From Pseudomonas guineae (GTDB taxonomy: Bacteria > Pseudomonadota > Gammaproteobacteria > Pseudomonadales > Pseudomonadaceae): a stretch of 64,000 nt of DNA. Position numbers and translations under genes: made by a program. The stretch lies in NCBI RefSeq assembly GCF_900113745.1, contig NZ_FOQL01000003.1:310001-374000 (forward strand), written 5' to 3'. The notes under the pieces are model-generated. The model worked only from the letters and a program-made list of their open reading frames with translations. It made no database searches and had not been told where the DNA came from. Below are positions 55,263-62,889 of the stretch, piece by piece; position 1 is the first letter of the stretch; every line of letters begins with the position of its first letter.

Positions 55263-56042
55263 ATGAACAAATACGACAAAGCCATTCTTGACTGCAAAGT
55301 TGGAATTAAAGCATTTCAAAATATAAATGCTTCTTCAATTGGCTTTTCTAAAATGCTGGATCTCGCAAACACAGAAGACCCAATACTATTACCTTCTGTC
55401 TTCCACTGGGCAGTAATTCGTTATGCAAAACCATTCTTAAATTCAAAATTCGAAGACGGGAAAATATGTTACCCGACAAAAGAATTGAAGAAGGCAAGTG
55501 GTTTTTCATCTGAAATTCATGAGCATATACTCACTGTTCGTAGCGCTTTAGTTGCGCATGATGACTTCACAGAAATATCGCCTCGTATTTTGACCGCAGG
55601 CATGCACATAGCAGATGAAGATTTTCTGATTCCAACATCAATAACAATATCTAACAAATGCATTTCATTTCCAATAAATCCTGATACCGTGCAAAAAATG
55701 CAATTACATGCTCAAGCTTGCTGCATTGGAGTTCACTCCAAACTTATCAAAGACATTGAAGCCCTTCGGGAATTGACTCTTAAGCATCCTGAGCTTGCAA
55801 TGAAAGACCCCAAATATAAAAGCAACTACGGCGAAGCAAAAATTGAAGCAGGTGGTTCTAAAATGCAGCCTCCAAACTTTACAGTCGACCCATGGCTTAA
55901 CACACCAGTACCTGACTATTCTGAGCTGCATAATGGCTACATGTATGAAGAAGCCAAAATAAATAAAGAATTTCATGGCCCTGAAACAATAATTACACCC
56001 GAAGGCAAAGAGTATATCTTCTCACCAACCACATCGGAGTAA
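55263..56042 (+). CDS. cassette 4: protein with HEPN-like Rx5H motif
   Basis: 259 aa, soluble. The N-terminal half is helical with LLPSVFHWAVIRYAKPFL (43-60; a helix often seen in HEPN-like families) followed by EIHEHILTVRSALVAHDDF (84-102). The latter gives R93-x5-H99, the catalytic spacing of HEPN ribonucleases (Rx4-6H), in the 'LR-x-x-x-x-AH-x-D' form. The C-terminal half (about 150-259) is polar and Pro/Tyr-rich with no known domain. It may be an RNase acting in phage defence or cell arrest; the motif alone does not prove it. AT-rich. Confidence 0.6.
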   Translation: MNKYDKAILDCKVGIKAFQNINASSIGFSKMLDLANTEDPILLPSVFHWAVIRYAKPFLNSKFEDGKICYPTKELKKASGFSSEIHEHILTVRSALVAHDDFTEISPRILTAGMHIADEDFLIPTSITISNKCISFPINPDTVQKMQLHAQACCIGVHSKLIKDIEALRELTLKHPELAMKDPKYKSNYGEAKIEAGGSKMQPPNFTVDPWLNTPVPDYSELHNGYMYEEAKINKEFHGPETIITPEGKEYIFSPTTSE

Positions 56043-56046
56043 GGGC

Positions 56047-56122
56047 TTCTAACAACTGGTTCAAATCGTTCGCTGCGCTCACTGGGACGGGCTAAAGCCC
56101 GCCCCTTAACCAAACGTTAGGC
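56047..56122 (+). repeat. attC site of cassette 4
   Basis: R'' TTCTAAC (56047-56053) and R' GTTAGGC (56116-56122). R'' is complementary to the cassette start GTTAGAA at 55231. Confidence 0.92.
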
Positions 56123-56152
56123 ATTATTACAAACCAAAAGGAAACGCTAAAA

Positions 56153-56623
56153 ATGCAAGATCAAGGACTGGAATACGCAGGTTTTTGGGCAAGAACTGGT
56201 GCCGCAATAATCGACACAATTCTAATTATGCTAATAACATTTCCCCTGCTTATATCAATTTATGGCTGGGCTTACTTTGACGGAGAAAAAACAGACTTAA
56301 TCGCTGGACCAGCTGACTTCCTAATATCATGGGTTTTACCGACCATTGCCGTAATTATTTTCTGGATATTTAAACAGGCCACACCCGGCAAGATGGCTAT
56401 ATCCGCAAAAATAGTCGACGCCACAACGGGGCAACCAGCAAGCACTGCACAATTGGTGGGCCGCTATTTCGCGTATTTCGTATCAATGATTCCACTATTT
56501 CTAGGTATTTTCTGGGTGGCCTTTGATAAACGCAAACAAGGGTGGCATGACAAACTTGCAGGAACTGTAGTTATTAAAAAAGTAAATACAGGGCCAGAGC
56601 CAGTACGGTTCAATAACGCCTAA
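56153..56623 (+). CDS. cassette 5: RDD-family membrane protein
   Basis: 156 aa. The family-defining residues lie in AGFWARTGAAIIDTILIMLI (about 9-28; Arg and Asp), then a second helix pair (LPTIAVIIFWIF and YFAYFVSMIPLFLGIFWVAF) and the closing DKRKQGWHDKLAGTVVIK. RDD proteins are small inner-membrane proteins, some of which are Na+(Li+,K+)/H+ antiporters; most have no known role. AAGGAAA about 10 nt before the ATG. The stop codon lies inside the attC R'' box. Confidence 0.9.
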   Translation: MQDQGLEYAGFWARTGAAIIDTILIMLITFPLLISIYGWAYFDGEKTDLIAGPADFLISWVLPTIAVIIFWIFKQATPGKMAISAKIVDATTGQPASTAQLVGRYFAYFVSMIPLFLGIFWVAFDKRKQGWHDKLAGTVVIKKVNTGPEPVRFNNA

Positions 56624-56694
56624 CAAGGCGCTCAAATCGTTCGCTTCGCTCACTGGGACTGGCTAAAGCCAGCCCCTTAGCTTAATCGTTAGGT
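56618..56694 (+). repeat. attC site of cassette 5
   Basis: R'' GCCTAAC (56618-56624) and R' GTTAGGT (56688-56694). R'' is complementary to the cassette start GTTAGGC at 56116. The inner stem has compensating changes relative to the others (CTGGCTAAAGCCAG in place of CGGGCTAAAGCCCG), evidence for selection on the fold. Confidence 0.92.
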
Positions 56695-56700
56695 AACACC

Positions 56701-57351
56701 ATGAATCCCGAGTTCATTGAGTTTCTTCAGAAAAACGCATCTGCAATATTTGCATTGCTTGGCGTAATATCAGGCTCTTTATTGACCGGGGTGTTTAGCT
56801 ATATATCAAAAGCCAGAGAAACAAAACTTCGAATTACCGAGAAGGTGGTCGACAGAAAGCTACAGGCTCATGACAACCTAATAGACTTTCTCGGCCAAAT
56901 CAGAACAATGCTATTACTGGGTGGTTGGGATGGGGAAAAAGAGCTAAAAAGAACCCCTCTACCCATGAATGGCCAGCAAGAACTCAGTGATTTTCTTGTT
57001 AATTTTTCTAGCATGAGGAACTCTTCCGAGCGTTGGTTTTCATTTGGCCTAAAGCGTGAAATAAGCCTTTTCCTCGACTACGTAGTTAGCCTTAACGAAT
57101 TAGTGCGAACAGCATCTGACGAAAAACTACAGGAAATCGGAGCACTAATTAGATACGACTTTATTGAATTCGCAGTAAAAATAGAAGACTCCGCGCATGA
57201 CTTTATCAATAAAGACCTATTAAAACTTGATCACAAAACAGATAGAAAATGGCATAAATACAAGCCTGAAGAAACAATTAAAAAGCTTGGCGACACACGG
57301 CTTTTTAAATTTCGCGAGACAATCGAAATTATGCTTATTAGTGATAAATAG
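56701..57351 (+). CDS. cassette 6: unknown membrane-anchored helical protein
   Basis: 216 aa. One N-terminal helix (about 13-35, SAIFALLGVISGSLLTGVFSY), then a basic stretch and a long, mostly helical cytosolic domain (RITEKVVDRKLQAHDNLIDFL, LKREISLFLDYVVSLNELV). I do not recognise the family. The layout (membrane anchor plus helical domain) is common among cassette and defence-associated proteins, but no catalytic motif is visible. The ATG lies 12 bases into the cassette with AGGT before it. AT-rich. Confidence 0.75.
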   Translation: MNPEFIEFLQKNASAIFALLGVISGSLLTGVFSYISKARETKLRITEKVVDRKLQAHDNLIDFLGQIRTMLLLGGWDGEKELKRTPLPMNGQQELSDFLVNFSSMRNSSERWFSFGLKREISLFLDYVVSLNELVRTASDEKLQEIGALIRYDFIEFAVKIEDSAHDFINKDLLKLDHKTDRKWHKYKPEETIKKLGDTRLFKFRETIEIMLISDK

Positions 57352-57390
57352 GCCACCAAATTATTTCAGTAACACACCCAGGTTAACGTT

Positions 57391-57466
57391 ACCTAACAAC
57401 TGGTTCAAATCGTTCGCTTCGCTCACTGGGACGGGCTAAAGCCCGCCCCTTAACCAAACGTTAAGC
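57391..57466 (+). repeat. attC site of cassette 6
   Basis: R'' ACCTAAC (57391-57397) and R' GTTAAGC (57460-57466). R'' is complementary to the cassette start GTTAGGT at 56688. Core identical in type to attC1-attC4. Confidence 0.92.
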
Positions 57467-57488
57467 ATCATCAAACAGGGAGCACTAA

Positions 57489-57932
57489 GTGGAACTGACA
57501 ACTCAGGACCTTAAGTCAGTAATTCTCGCTTTATTAACCATGGCGCTAGTTTATGGGTTTAAACGTTTCTGGCAGTACCGAACCAAGAAAGCGATAGCAG
57601 GTAAGATCGAGGGGCTTAAGGTAGAGCAGGAATGGTTAGAGCGTGTCGGCAACTCTTTTGAAGAGGCGGTGCTTTTCAGTTTTAGATTGTTATTTATAGT
57701 TCTGTTTTTGATTGGTGTTGCTTCTATTTTTGGGCCGCTTCTAGAGTTCGTCAGCGGAGCCGCCAGTCCCTTCACGCTATTTAAGTTTGCGTCTTGGGCT
57801 CTAGTTATCGTTGCCTCTTTTGTATCCGTATCTAAGCTCAGCCAGATAAGGCGGTACCCTGAAGAAACGGAAAGGTTAAAACAAAAGATAAAAGCACTAG
57901 AGGTGTGCCTTTCAAAGTTTGAGGATCAATAA
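57489..57932 (+). CDS. cassette 7: unknown membrane protein with C-terminal coiled coil
   Basis: 147 aa, GTG start with GGGAG 6 nt upstream. Three hydrophobic segments (about 9-24, 60-86 and 92-113) and a charged C-terminal tail RRYPEETERLKQKIKALEV that looks like a coiled coil. No family recognised. Base composition is less AT-rich than cassettes 1-6, and its attC is of a different kind, so it probably came from another source. Confidence 0.75.
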   Translation: MELTTQDLKSVILALLTMALVYGFKRFWQYRTKKAIAGKIEGLKVEQEWLERVGNSFEEAVLFSFRLLFIVLFLIGVASIFGPLLEFVSGAASPFTLFKFASWALVIVASFVSVSKLSQIRRYPEETERLKQKIKALEVCLSKFEDQ

Positions 57933-57933
57933 T

Positions 57934-58011
57934 GCCTAACAAGCGGCAGCACGGTGAACGCTTCTCCGCCGCTTCGCGGCTACAAACCGGCACGTGTGCC
58001 GGACGTTAGGT
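57934..58011 (+). repeat. attC-like site of cassette 7 (divergent type)
   Basis: R'' GCCTAAC (57934-57940) and R' GTTAGGT (58005-58011), 78 bp. The core is unlike the other six sites: it holds GCCGC-TTC-GCGGC and CCGGCAC-GTGTGCCGG stems. R'' pairs with the cassette start GTTAAGC with one mismatch. Confidence 0.75.
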
Positions 58012-58024
58012 TTCTAAGAAAAAT

Positions 58025-58342
58025 ATGCCAACAATCGCTACTACACCCAACCCGCCTTATTATGCGGTCATCTTTACCTCTCAACGTACGGATGGTGATA
58101 ACGGCTATGGCGACATGGCCACTAAAATGCTTGACCTCGCAGCCCAGCAGCCTGGTTACTTAGGTGTAGAGTCAGCCAAAGAAGACCTTGGGATTACTGT
58201 TTCATATTGGTCCGATCTTGAATCAATAAAGAACTGGAAAGCTAATATCGAACACACTCGGGCTCAACAGCTTGGTCATGAGAAATGGTACTCAGCATTT
58301 AAAGTAAGAATATCCAAGGTTGAGCGTGATTATGGCATCTAG
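58025..58342 (+). CDS. cassette 8: antibiotic-biosynthesis-monooxygenase-fold protein
   Basis: 105 aa, one small dimeric alpha+beta barrel domain of the ABM type. The pattern is YYAVIFTSQRTDGD, MLDLAAQQPGYLGVESA and YWSDLESIKNWKANIEHTRAQ, the last with the W-x-x-x-x-x-H typical of these proteins. Members cleave or oxidise polyketide- or quinone-like compounds or haem, or simply bind ligands; the role is unknown. It is common as a cassette cargo. Less AT-rich than cassettes 1-6. Confidence 0.88.
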   Translation: MPTIATTPNPPYYAVIFTSQRTDGDNGYGDMATKMLDLAAQQPGYLGVESAKEDLGITVSYWSDLESIKNWKANIEHTRAQQLGHEKWYSAFKVRISKVERDYGI

Positions 58343-58387
58343 CTAACCAATTGATTTACTCACTTCGCTCTCTGTGATCGGTTAATA
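58341..58387 (+). repeat. short, degenerate attC-like end of the array
   Basis: AGCTAAC (58341-58347) and GTTAATA (58381-58387) are in the right place and order for R'' and R', with an imperfect stem between them, but the site is only 47 bp. AGCTAAC differs by one base from ACCTAAC, the complement of the cassette 8 start GTTAGGT. It is probably a truncated attC that closes the array. Confidence 0.45.
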
Positions 58388-58451
58388 TTGCCGCCTTTGC
58401 TTAATCGCGATACCCCAGCACCACTCTAGAATTCACACGCCGAGCACTGCC

Positions 58452-58634
58452 ATGAACCGCCAAAAAAAGATCAAGCAACTTTTAAAGGCTCACGCCAAAA
58501 AGGCCAGTGCCAAGCTGGCACCGCCGAGCAAGAATAAATACATCAGTAAAGCGGATCGTTTGAAGAGCGACGCTGAATCCACGCCTGAATCATCCATAGC
58601 GCCTGAACACGAGCCTATTAAGCTTAATAATTAA
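58452..58634 (+). CDS. DUF2986 small basic protein
   Basis: 60 aa. It follows the DUF2986 pattern: MNRQKKIKQLLKAHAKKASA then NKYISKADR. Highly basic N-terminus, acidic tail. Function unknown; the family is found in gammaproteobacteria. First gene after the integron and of normal chromosomal composition. Confidence 0.8.
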   Translation: MNRQKKIKQLLKAHAKKASAKLAPPSKNKYISKADRLKSDAESTPESSIAPEHEPIKLNN

Positions 58635-58903
58635 ATTGATTAAGCATGACGACTATCACGTCATCGGTTGACGAGCATTAACCACAGTGGGATGTGTTCA
58701 TTTTAAAGGCGACAGCCAGCCATGAAGCTCTGCCTGGCATGGTCAAGAACGCTAAAGCGCCGAGCACTTCACGCCTTGCGCTCAGCCAATAGCCTAGGCC
58801 TGCTCTAGTAGGCATGCGCACTTGGTGTACGTCGCATGCTGCGCTGCCCTTGTGGTCAGGCAGGTGCCTCGGTAACGTGAGCGCACTTTCTAGGAGTGCC
58901 ACG

Positions 58904-59575
58904 ATGCGTTTCAGCCGCCCTTTTTGCTTTGCCTTGTTGCCATTGCTCGCCAGTTGCCAGGTGTTTACCGACAAACCCACTGCGCCAGTGATTGAGCAAA
59001 CGCGCATGCAGGGCGAGCTCAGCCTCAATGCAGGCCAATTGCTGTTTCGCCCCTGCCAGGAACAGCGTCAATTTCTCCTCAAGGACGATAGCGCAGACGG
59101 GCTCAGCAGCGATGCCAACAGCTTGTTCAGCGATGGTCACAACAGCCTCTATGTAGACATGCGTGGTCAACTCCAAGCCAACGCCCAAGCCGGTATCGAC
59201 GGCCAGTTTGTGCCCAGCCAGGTGTACCGCGTACAGGCTGAAGGCCAGGGCTGCAAAGACATTAATTTTGCCCGTACCCTACTGCGTGCCAGTGGCCACG
59301 CGCCGGACTGGAGCATTGCCGTAAGCAATCAGGGCTTGATCCTCAATCGGGTGGGTAAAGAACCGCAGGCGTTGCCGTACCTGGAAGAGCAACTGCCGGA
59401 AGGTCGCCTCAATCTGAGCAGCGAAGCCAATGGCCAGCGCCTGGAACTCTGGGTTGCCAAGCAGCGCTGCGTCGACAGCATGAATGGCGCGGTGCAGCAC
59501 ATGAGTGCCGAGTTACGCCTCGATGGTGAAGTCTTGCGCGGCTGCGCTTATCTCGGCGGCGCGCGCAACGACTAG
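58904..59575 (+). CDS. predicted lipoprotein (COG3650-like)
   Basis: 223 aa from ATG at 58904 with AGGAG 8 nt upstream; a longer frame from 58814 is rejected. Lipobox LASC, Cys18, followed by Gln, which favours the outer membrane. The first part (about 35-130) resembles the COG3650 'predicted membrane protein' domain (MQGELSLNAGQLLFRPC, YVDMRGQLQA). The second part repeats a similar layout (LNLSSEANGQRLELWVAKQRC). Function unknown. It precedes a GAPDH-type gene by about 100 bp. Confidence 0.78.
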   Translation: MRFSRPFCFALLPLLASCQVFTDKPTAPVIEQTRMQGELSLNAGQLLFRPCQEQRQFLLKDDSADGLSSDANSLFSDGHNSLYVDMRGQLQANAQAGIDGQFVPSQVYRVQAEGQGCKDINFARTLLRASGHAPDWSIAVSNQGLILNRVGKEPQALPYLEEQLPEGRLNLSSEANGQRLELWVAKQRCVDSMNGAVQHMSAELRLDGEVLRGCAYLGGARND

Positions 59576-59677
59576 ACACATCGGCAAACACACAATGCGC
59601 AGAGTGCTGAGATAGATCAGCCCGCTGTTAGGCGATTGGCCTAAGCTGGGAGGGAAGTCAGCCAAAGGGATATCGTT

Positions 59678-60679
59678 ATGCTGCGCATTGCTATCAATGG
59701 ATATGGACGTATTGGTCGTTGCTTGGTACGCGCGTTGTTCGAGCGCAACCTACAAGATCGGATTCACCTCACCGCGATCAATGACTTGGGTGAGCAAAGC
59801 ACCCTCGCCCACCTGACGCGCTTCGACTCGACCTTCGGGCGCTTCCCCGGACAAATCAGCCTGGAAGGTGATCTGTTGCAGGTCAATGGTCACCCTATCA
59901 AGCTGCTGTGTGAGCGCGAAGTGGCGAATTTGCCTTGGCGTGAGCACCAAGTTGACCTGGTGCTCGAATGCACAGGCAAGCTGAAGAAGCGCGTCCAGGT
60001 CGAGCAGCACATCAGTGCCGGTAGTCCACGGGTGCTGCTCTCCCACCCGCTCGACAGTGCCGATCTAACCGTGGTGTACGGCGTTAATCATGAGCAGCTT
60101 GGCGATCAGCAGATCGTTTCCAACGCGTCCTGCACCACCAATTGCCTCGCCCCGCTGGCCAAGGTGCTGCACGAGGCTGTGGGCATTCGCCAGGGCCTGG
60201 TTAACACCATTCACTCCTATACCAACGACCAAAACCTACTGGATAAAACTCACAGCGACTTGTACCGGGCCCGCGCCGCTGCTGTGTCAATGATCCCCAC
60301 CAGCACCGGTGCGGCCAAGACCATCGGCCTGGTACTGCCGGAATTAGCCGGGCGCCTGGATGGCCTGTCGGTGCGCGTACCGACGCCCAATGTGTCGCTG
60401 GTTGACCTGACCTTTACCTGCGAGCGCCCGACCAGCCGTGAGGCGATCAACGCTGCGCTGCAAGCCGGTGCCGCGCAACTGCCTCCTGGGGTGATGGAGT
60501 GCAACGAGCTGGCGTTGGTGTCCAGTGACTTCAACGGTTATCCGGTGTCTTGCGTGGTCGACCTCAATCACACGCGCGTGCAAGGTGATCTGGTTAAGGT
60601 ATTGGCCTGGTATGACAACGAGTGGGCGTTTGCCAACCGCATGCTGGATGTGATGCTGGCTTGGGTGAAGCCGGCGTAA
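59678..60679 (+). CDS. glyceraldehyde-3-phosphate / erythrose-4-phosphate dehydrogenase-like
   Basis: 333 aa. NAD-binding NGYGRIGRCLVRAL (7-20) and the catalytic Cys in SNASCTTNCLAPL (about 150-162) are intact, with the His partner in NTIHSYTNDQ. The start INGYGRIGRCLVRALFE and the segment PWREHQVDLVLECTGK are closer to the Epd/second-GAPDH group than to glycolytic GapA. Pseudomonas carries several paralogues; this one may act in pyridoxal-phosphate synthesis (E4P) or gluconeogenesis. The substrate is not decidable from sequence. Confidence 0.88.
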   Translation: MLRIAINGYGRIGRCLVRALFERNLQDRIHLTAINDLGEQSTLAHLTRFDSTFGRFPGQISLEGDLLQVNGHPIKLLCEREVANLPWREHQVDLVLECTGKLKKRVQVEQHISAGSPRVLLSHPLDSADLTVVYGVNHEQLGDQQIVSNASCTTNCLAPLAKVLHEAVGIRQGLVNTIHSYTNDQNLLDKTHSDLYRARAAAVSMIPTSTGAAKTIGLVLPELAGRLDGLSVRVPTPNVSLVDLTFTCERPTSREAINAALQAGAAQLPPGVMECNELALVSSDFNGYPVSCVVDLNHTRVQGDLVKVLAWYDNEWAFANRMLDVMLAWVKPA

Positions 60680-60830
60680 GAACAGCCTTTGGCCTCCTAA
60701 AAACGCTGCGCGAGCGCGCAGCCAGACCTGCAGCCGCCACACCTAAGCGAGCGGCGCTTATTCATAGGTATAATCGCCGCCTCTTAAAAGCTGCCGGGTT
60801 GCCTCCGGCCCTGATAGTGGACCGCCCATC

Positions 60831-62447
60831 ATGTTACGCATCACCGAACTCAAGCTGCCGCTCGACCATCCTGAAGAAGCTCTGCGCCCAGCCATCATCC
60901 AGCGCTTAGGGATTACCGACAGCGAGCTGCTCGATTTCAGCCTGTTCAAGCGCAGCTACGATGCGCGAAAAAAATCCAGCGAAATACACTTCATCTACAC
61001 CATCGACTGCAACCTGCGCGATGAAGCAGCGCTGCTGAGCCAGTTTGCCGACGACCGGCACATCAGCGTGACACCGGACACCGCCTACAAAGCTGTCGGC
61101 CAGGCTGCAGAAGACCTTGCCGAACGCCCACTGGTAGTCGGTTTTGGCCCCTGCGGTATTTTTGCCGCGCTGATTCTCGCTCAAGCAGGGCTCAAGCCGA
61201 TTGTGCTGGAGCGCGGCACCGAAGTGCGCCAGCGCACCAAGGACACCTGGGGCCTGTGGCGCAAGAATGTACTCAAGCCGGAGTCCAACGTGCAGTTTGG
61301 CGAAGGCGGCGCGGGCACCTTCTCCGACGGCAAGCTCTACAGCCAGATCAAAGACCCCAAGCATTACGGTCGCAAGGTGCTGCAGGAGTTCGTTAAGGCC
61401 GGCGCACCGGATGAGATCCTCTACGTCAGCAAACCGCATATCGGCACCTTCCGCCTGACTGGCGTGGTCGCGACCATGCGCGAGGAAATCAAGGCACTGG
61501 GCGGTGAAGTACGTTTTCAGCAGCGCGTCAGCGATGTGCTGATCGAGGACGGCCAGCTCAGCGGCGTGGTACTCGACAGTGGCGAGCAGATTCTCAGCCG
61601 CCAAGTGATCATCGCACTGGGTCACAGCGCGCGTGACACCTTCCGCATGCTGCATAAGCGCGAGGTGTTTATGGAGGCCAAGCCGTTCTCGGTGGGTTTC
61701 CGCATCGAGCACCCGCAGGGGCTGATCGACCGTGCCCGCCTGGGCAAATACGCCGGCCACCCCAAGTTGGGCGCGGCGGATTACAAGCTGGTGCACCACG
61801 CCAAAAATGGCCGCTCGGTTTATAGCTTCTGCATGTGCCCGGGCGGCACGGTGGTGGCGGCGACCTCGGAACCGAACCGCGTCGTGACCAACGGCATGAG
61901 CCAGTACTCACGTAACGAGCGCAATGCCAACGCCGGTATTGTCGTCGGCATTACCCCGGAGCAGGATTACCCAGGCAGCCCGCTGGCCGGGATTGAGCTG
62001 CAAGAGCGCTTGGAATCTCAGGCCTACCTGCTCGGCGGCAGCACCTACGAAGCGCCGGGGCAGTTGGTCGGCGACTTTATCGCCGGCAAAGCGTCCACCG
62101 AACTGGGCAGTGTCGAGCCGTCCTACAAGCCGGGGATCAAACTCGGCGACTTGGCCTTGGCGCTGCCGGACTTTGCCATCGAGGCCATCCGCGAAGCGTT
62201 GCCGGCCTTCGGCAAGCAGATCAAAGGCTTCGATCTGCATGATGCGGTACTCACCGGGATCGAAACCCGAACCTCCTCGCCGCTGCGCATCACCCGTGGC
62301 GCGGACATGCAGAGCCTTAACGTGCGCGGGCTGTACCCGGCCGGTGAGGGCGCGGGTTACGCCGGCGGTATTCTTTCGGCAGGCGTGGATGGGATTCGCG
62401 TGGCCGAAGCGCTGATCAAGGACATGCTCGGCATTGCCGAGGCCTGA
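60831..62447 (+). CDS. large FAD-dependent oxidoreductase (COG2509 type)
   Basis: 538 aa. An N-terminal ~90-residue domain (LLDFSLFKRSYDARKKSSEI) precedes the FAD-binding motif VVGFGPCGIFAALILAQAG (about 102-120). FGEGGAGTFSDGKLYSQIKD (about 156-175) is a strong mark of this family, which resembles the flavoprotein/glucose-inhibited HI0933-like class. The C-terminus GLYPAGEGAGYAGGI binds the flavin ribityl. The substrate is unknown. Single gene after the dehydrogenase. Confidence 0.9.
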   Translation: MLRITELKLPLDHPEEALRPAIIQRLGITDSELLDFSLFKRSYDARKKSSEIHFIYTIDCNLRDEAALLSQFADDRHISVTPDTAYKAVGQAAEDLAERPLVVGFGPCGIFAALILAQAGLKPIVLERGTEVRQRTKDTWGLWRKNVLKPESNVQFGEGGAGTFSDGKLYSQIKDPKHYGRKVLQEFVKAGAPDEILYVSKPHIGTFRLTGVVATMREEIKALGGEVRFQQRVSDVLIEDGQLSGVVLDSGEQILSRQVIIALGHSARDTFRMLHKREVFMEAKPFSVGFRIEHPQGLIDRARLGKYAGHPKLGAADYKLVHHAKNGRSVYSFCMCPGGTVVAATSEPNRVVTNGMSQYSRNERNANAGIVVGITPEQDYPGSPLAGIELQERLESQAYLLGGSTYEAPGQLVGDFIAGKASTELGSVEPSYKPGIKLGDLALALPDFAIEAIREALPAFGKQIKGFDLHDAVLTGIETRTSSPLRITRGADMQSLNVRGLYPAGEGAGYAGGILSAGVDGIRVAEALIKDMLGIAEA

Positions 62448-62468
62448 AACGCGCCACAGTTAGCAGGC

Positions 62469-62864
62469 TTAATCGTGATTGGTATAGCAGGTGGGTGAGC
62501 TGGGCTGATCGCGACGGTCCAACTCATCTTCCAGGAACTCAGCCAGCACCCGCGCATTACTGAGTTGTGGGTCTCGCGCGGCAAACAGCAGGGTCAGCGT
62601 GCCCTGCTTGGCCATGCCGAGCAGCCCTTGCCAATGTTCGGGATGTGCGACCAATTGCTCGCGGTATTTTTCGCTGAACGCGGCGAAGGCGCTGGCTTGA
62701 TGCTGGTACTCACGACGCAACTCGGTGGAGGGCGCGACATCCGGCAACCACGCATCCAACTGCAACGCCTGCTTGCTTAGCCCGCGTGGCCATAAGCGAT
62801 CAACCAGTACGCGCAGCCCATCACTGCTCTCAGCAGGCTCATAAACTCGCTTGTACTGAAGCAT
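62469..62864 (-). CDS. DUF488 family protein
   Basis: 131 aa from the ATG at 62864 (GAGGG 7 nt upstream; a GTG one codon earlier is possible). DUF488 signature VLVDRLWPRGLSKQAL (about 20-35), then LDAWLPDVAPSTELR and LLFAARDPQLSNARVLAEFL. Function unknown; it is a widespread small cytosolic protein. It follows the PLP gene on the same strand after 25 bp, likely one operon. Confidence 0.88.
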   Translation of the reverse strand: MLQYKRVYEPAESSDGLRVLVDRLWPRGLSKQALQLDAWLPDVAPSTELRREYQHQASAFAAFSEKYREQLVAHPEHWQGLLGMAKQGTLTLLFAARDPQLSNARVLAEFLEDELDRRDQPSSPTCYTNHD

Positions 62865-62889
62865 CACCTCGCCCTCTTACTCACCGCAC

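Larger units (their letters stand above)
52470..58387. mobile_element. chromosomal integron with eight gene cassettes
   Basis: Contains a complete intI gene on the minus strand, an attI region, and cassettes on the plus strand with boundaries at 53564/53565, 54057/54058, 54764/54765, 55231/55232, 56116/56117, 56688/56689, 57460/57461, 58005/58006 and about 58381. Each cassette has one AT-rich gene in the same direction and ends with an attC. The first seven bases of each cassette pair with its own R'' box. Integrase reading away from the cassettes is the standard integron layout. No transposase or resistance gene is present, so it is a sedentary chromosomal integron. Confidence 0.95.

Noticed and set aside
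53988..57466. Regularly spaced repeats that could suggest a CRISPR array
   Set aside because: The repeats are about 76 bp, 390-890 bp apart, palindromic with R''/R' boxes, and separated by whole genes; they are integron attC sites. No cas gene is present.
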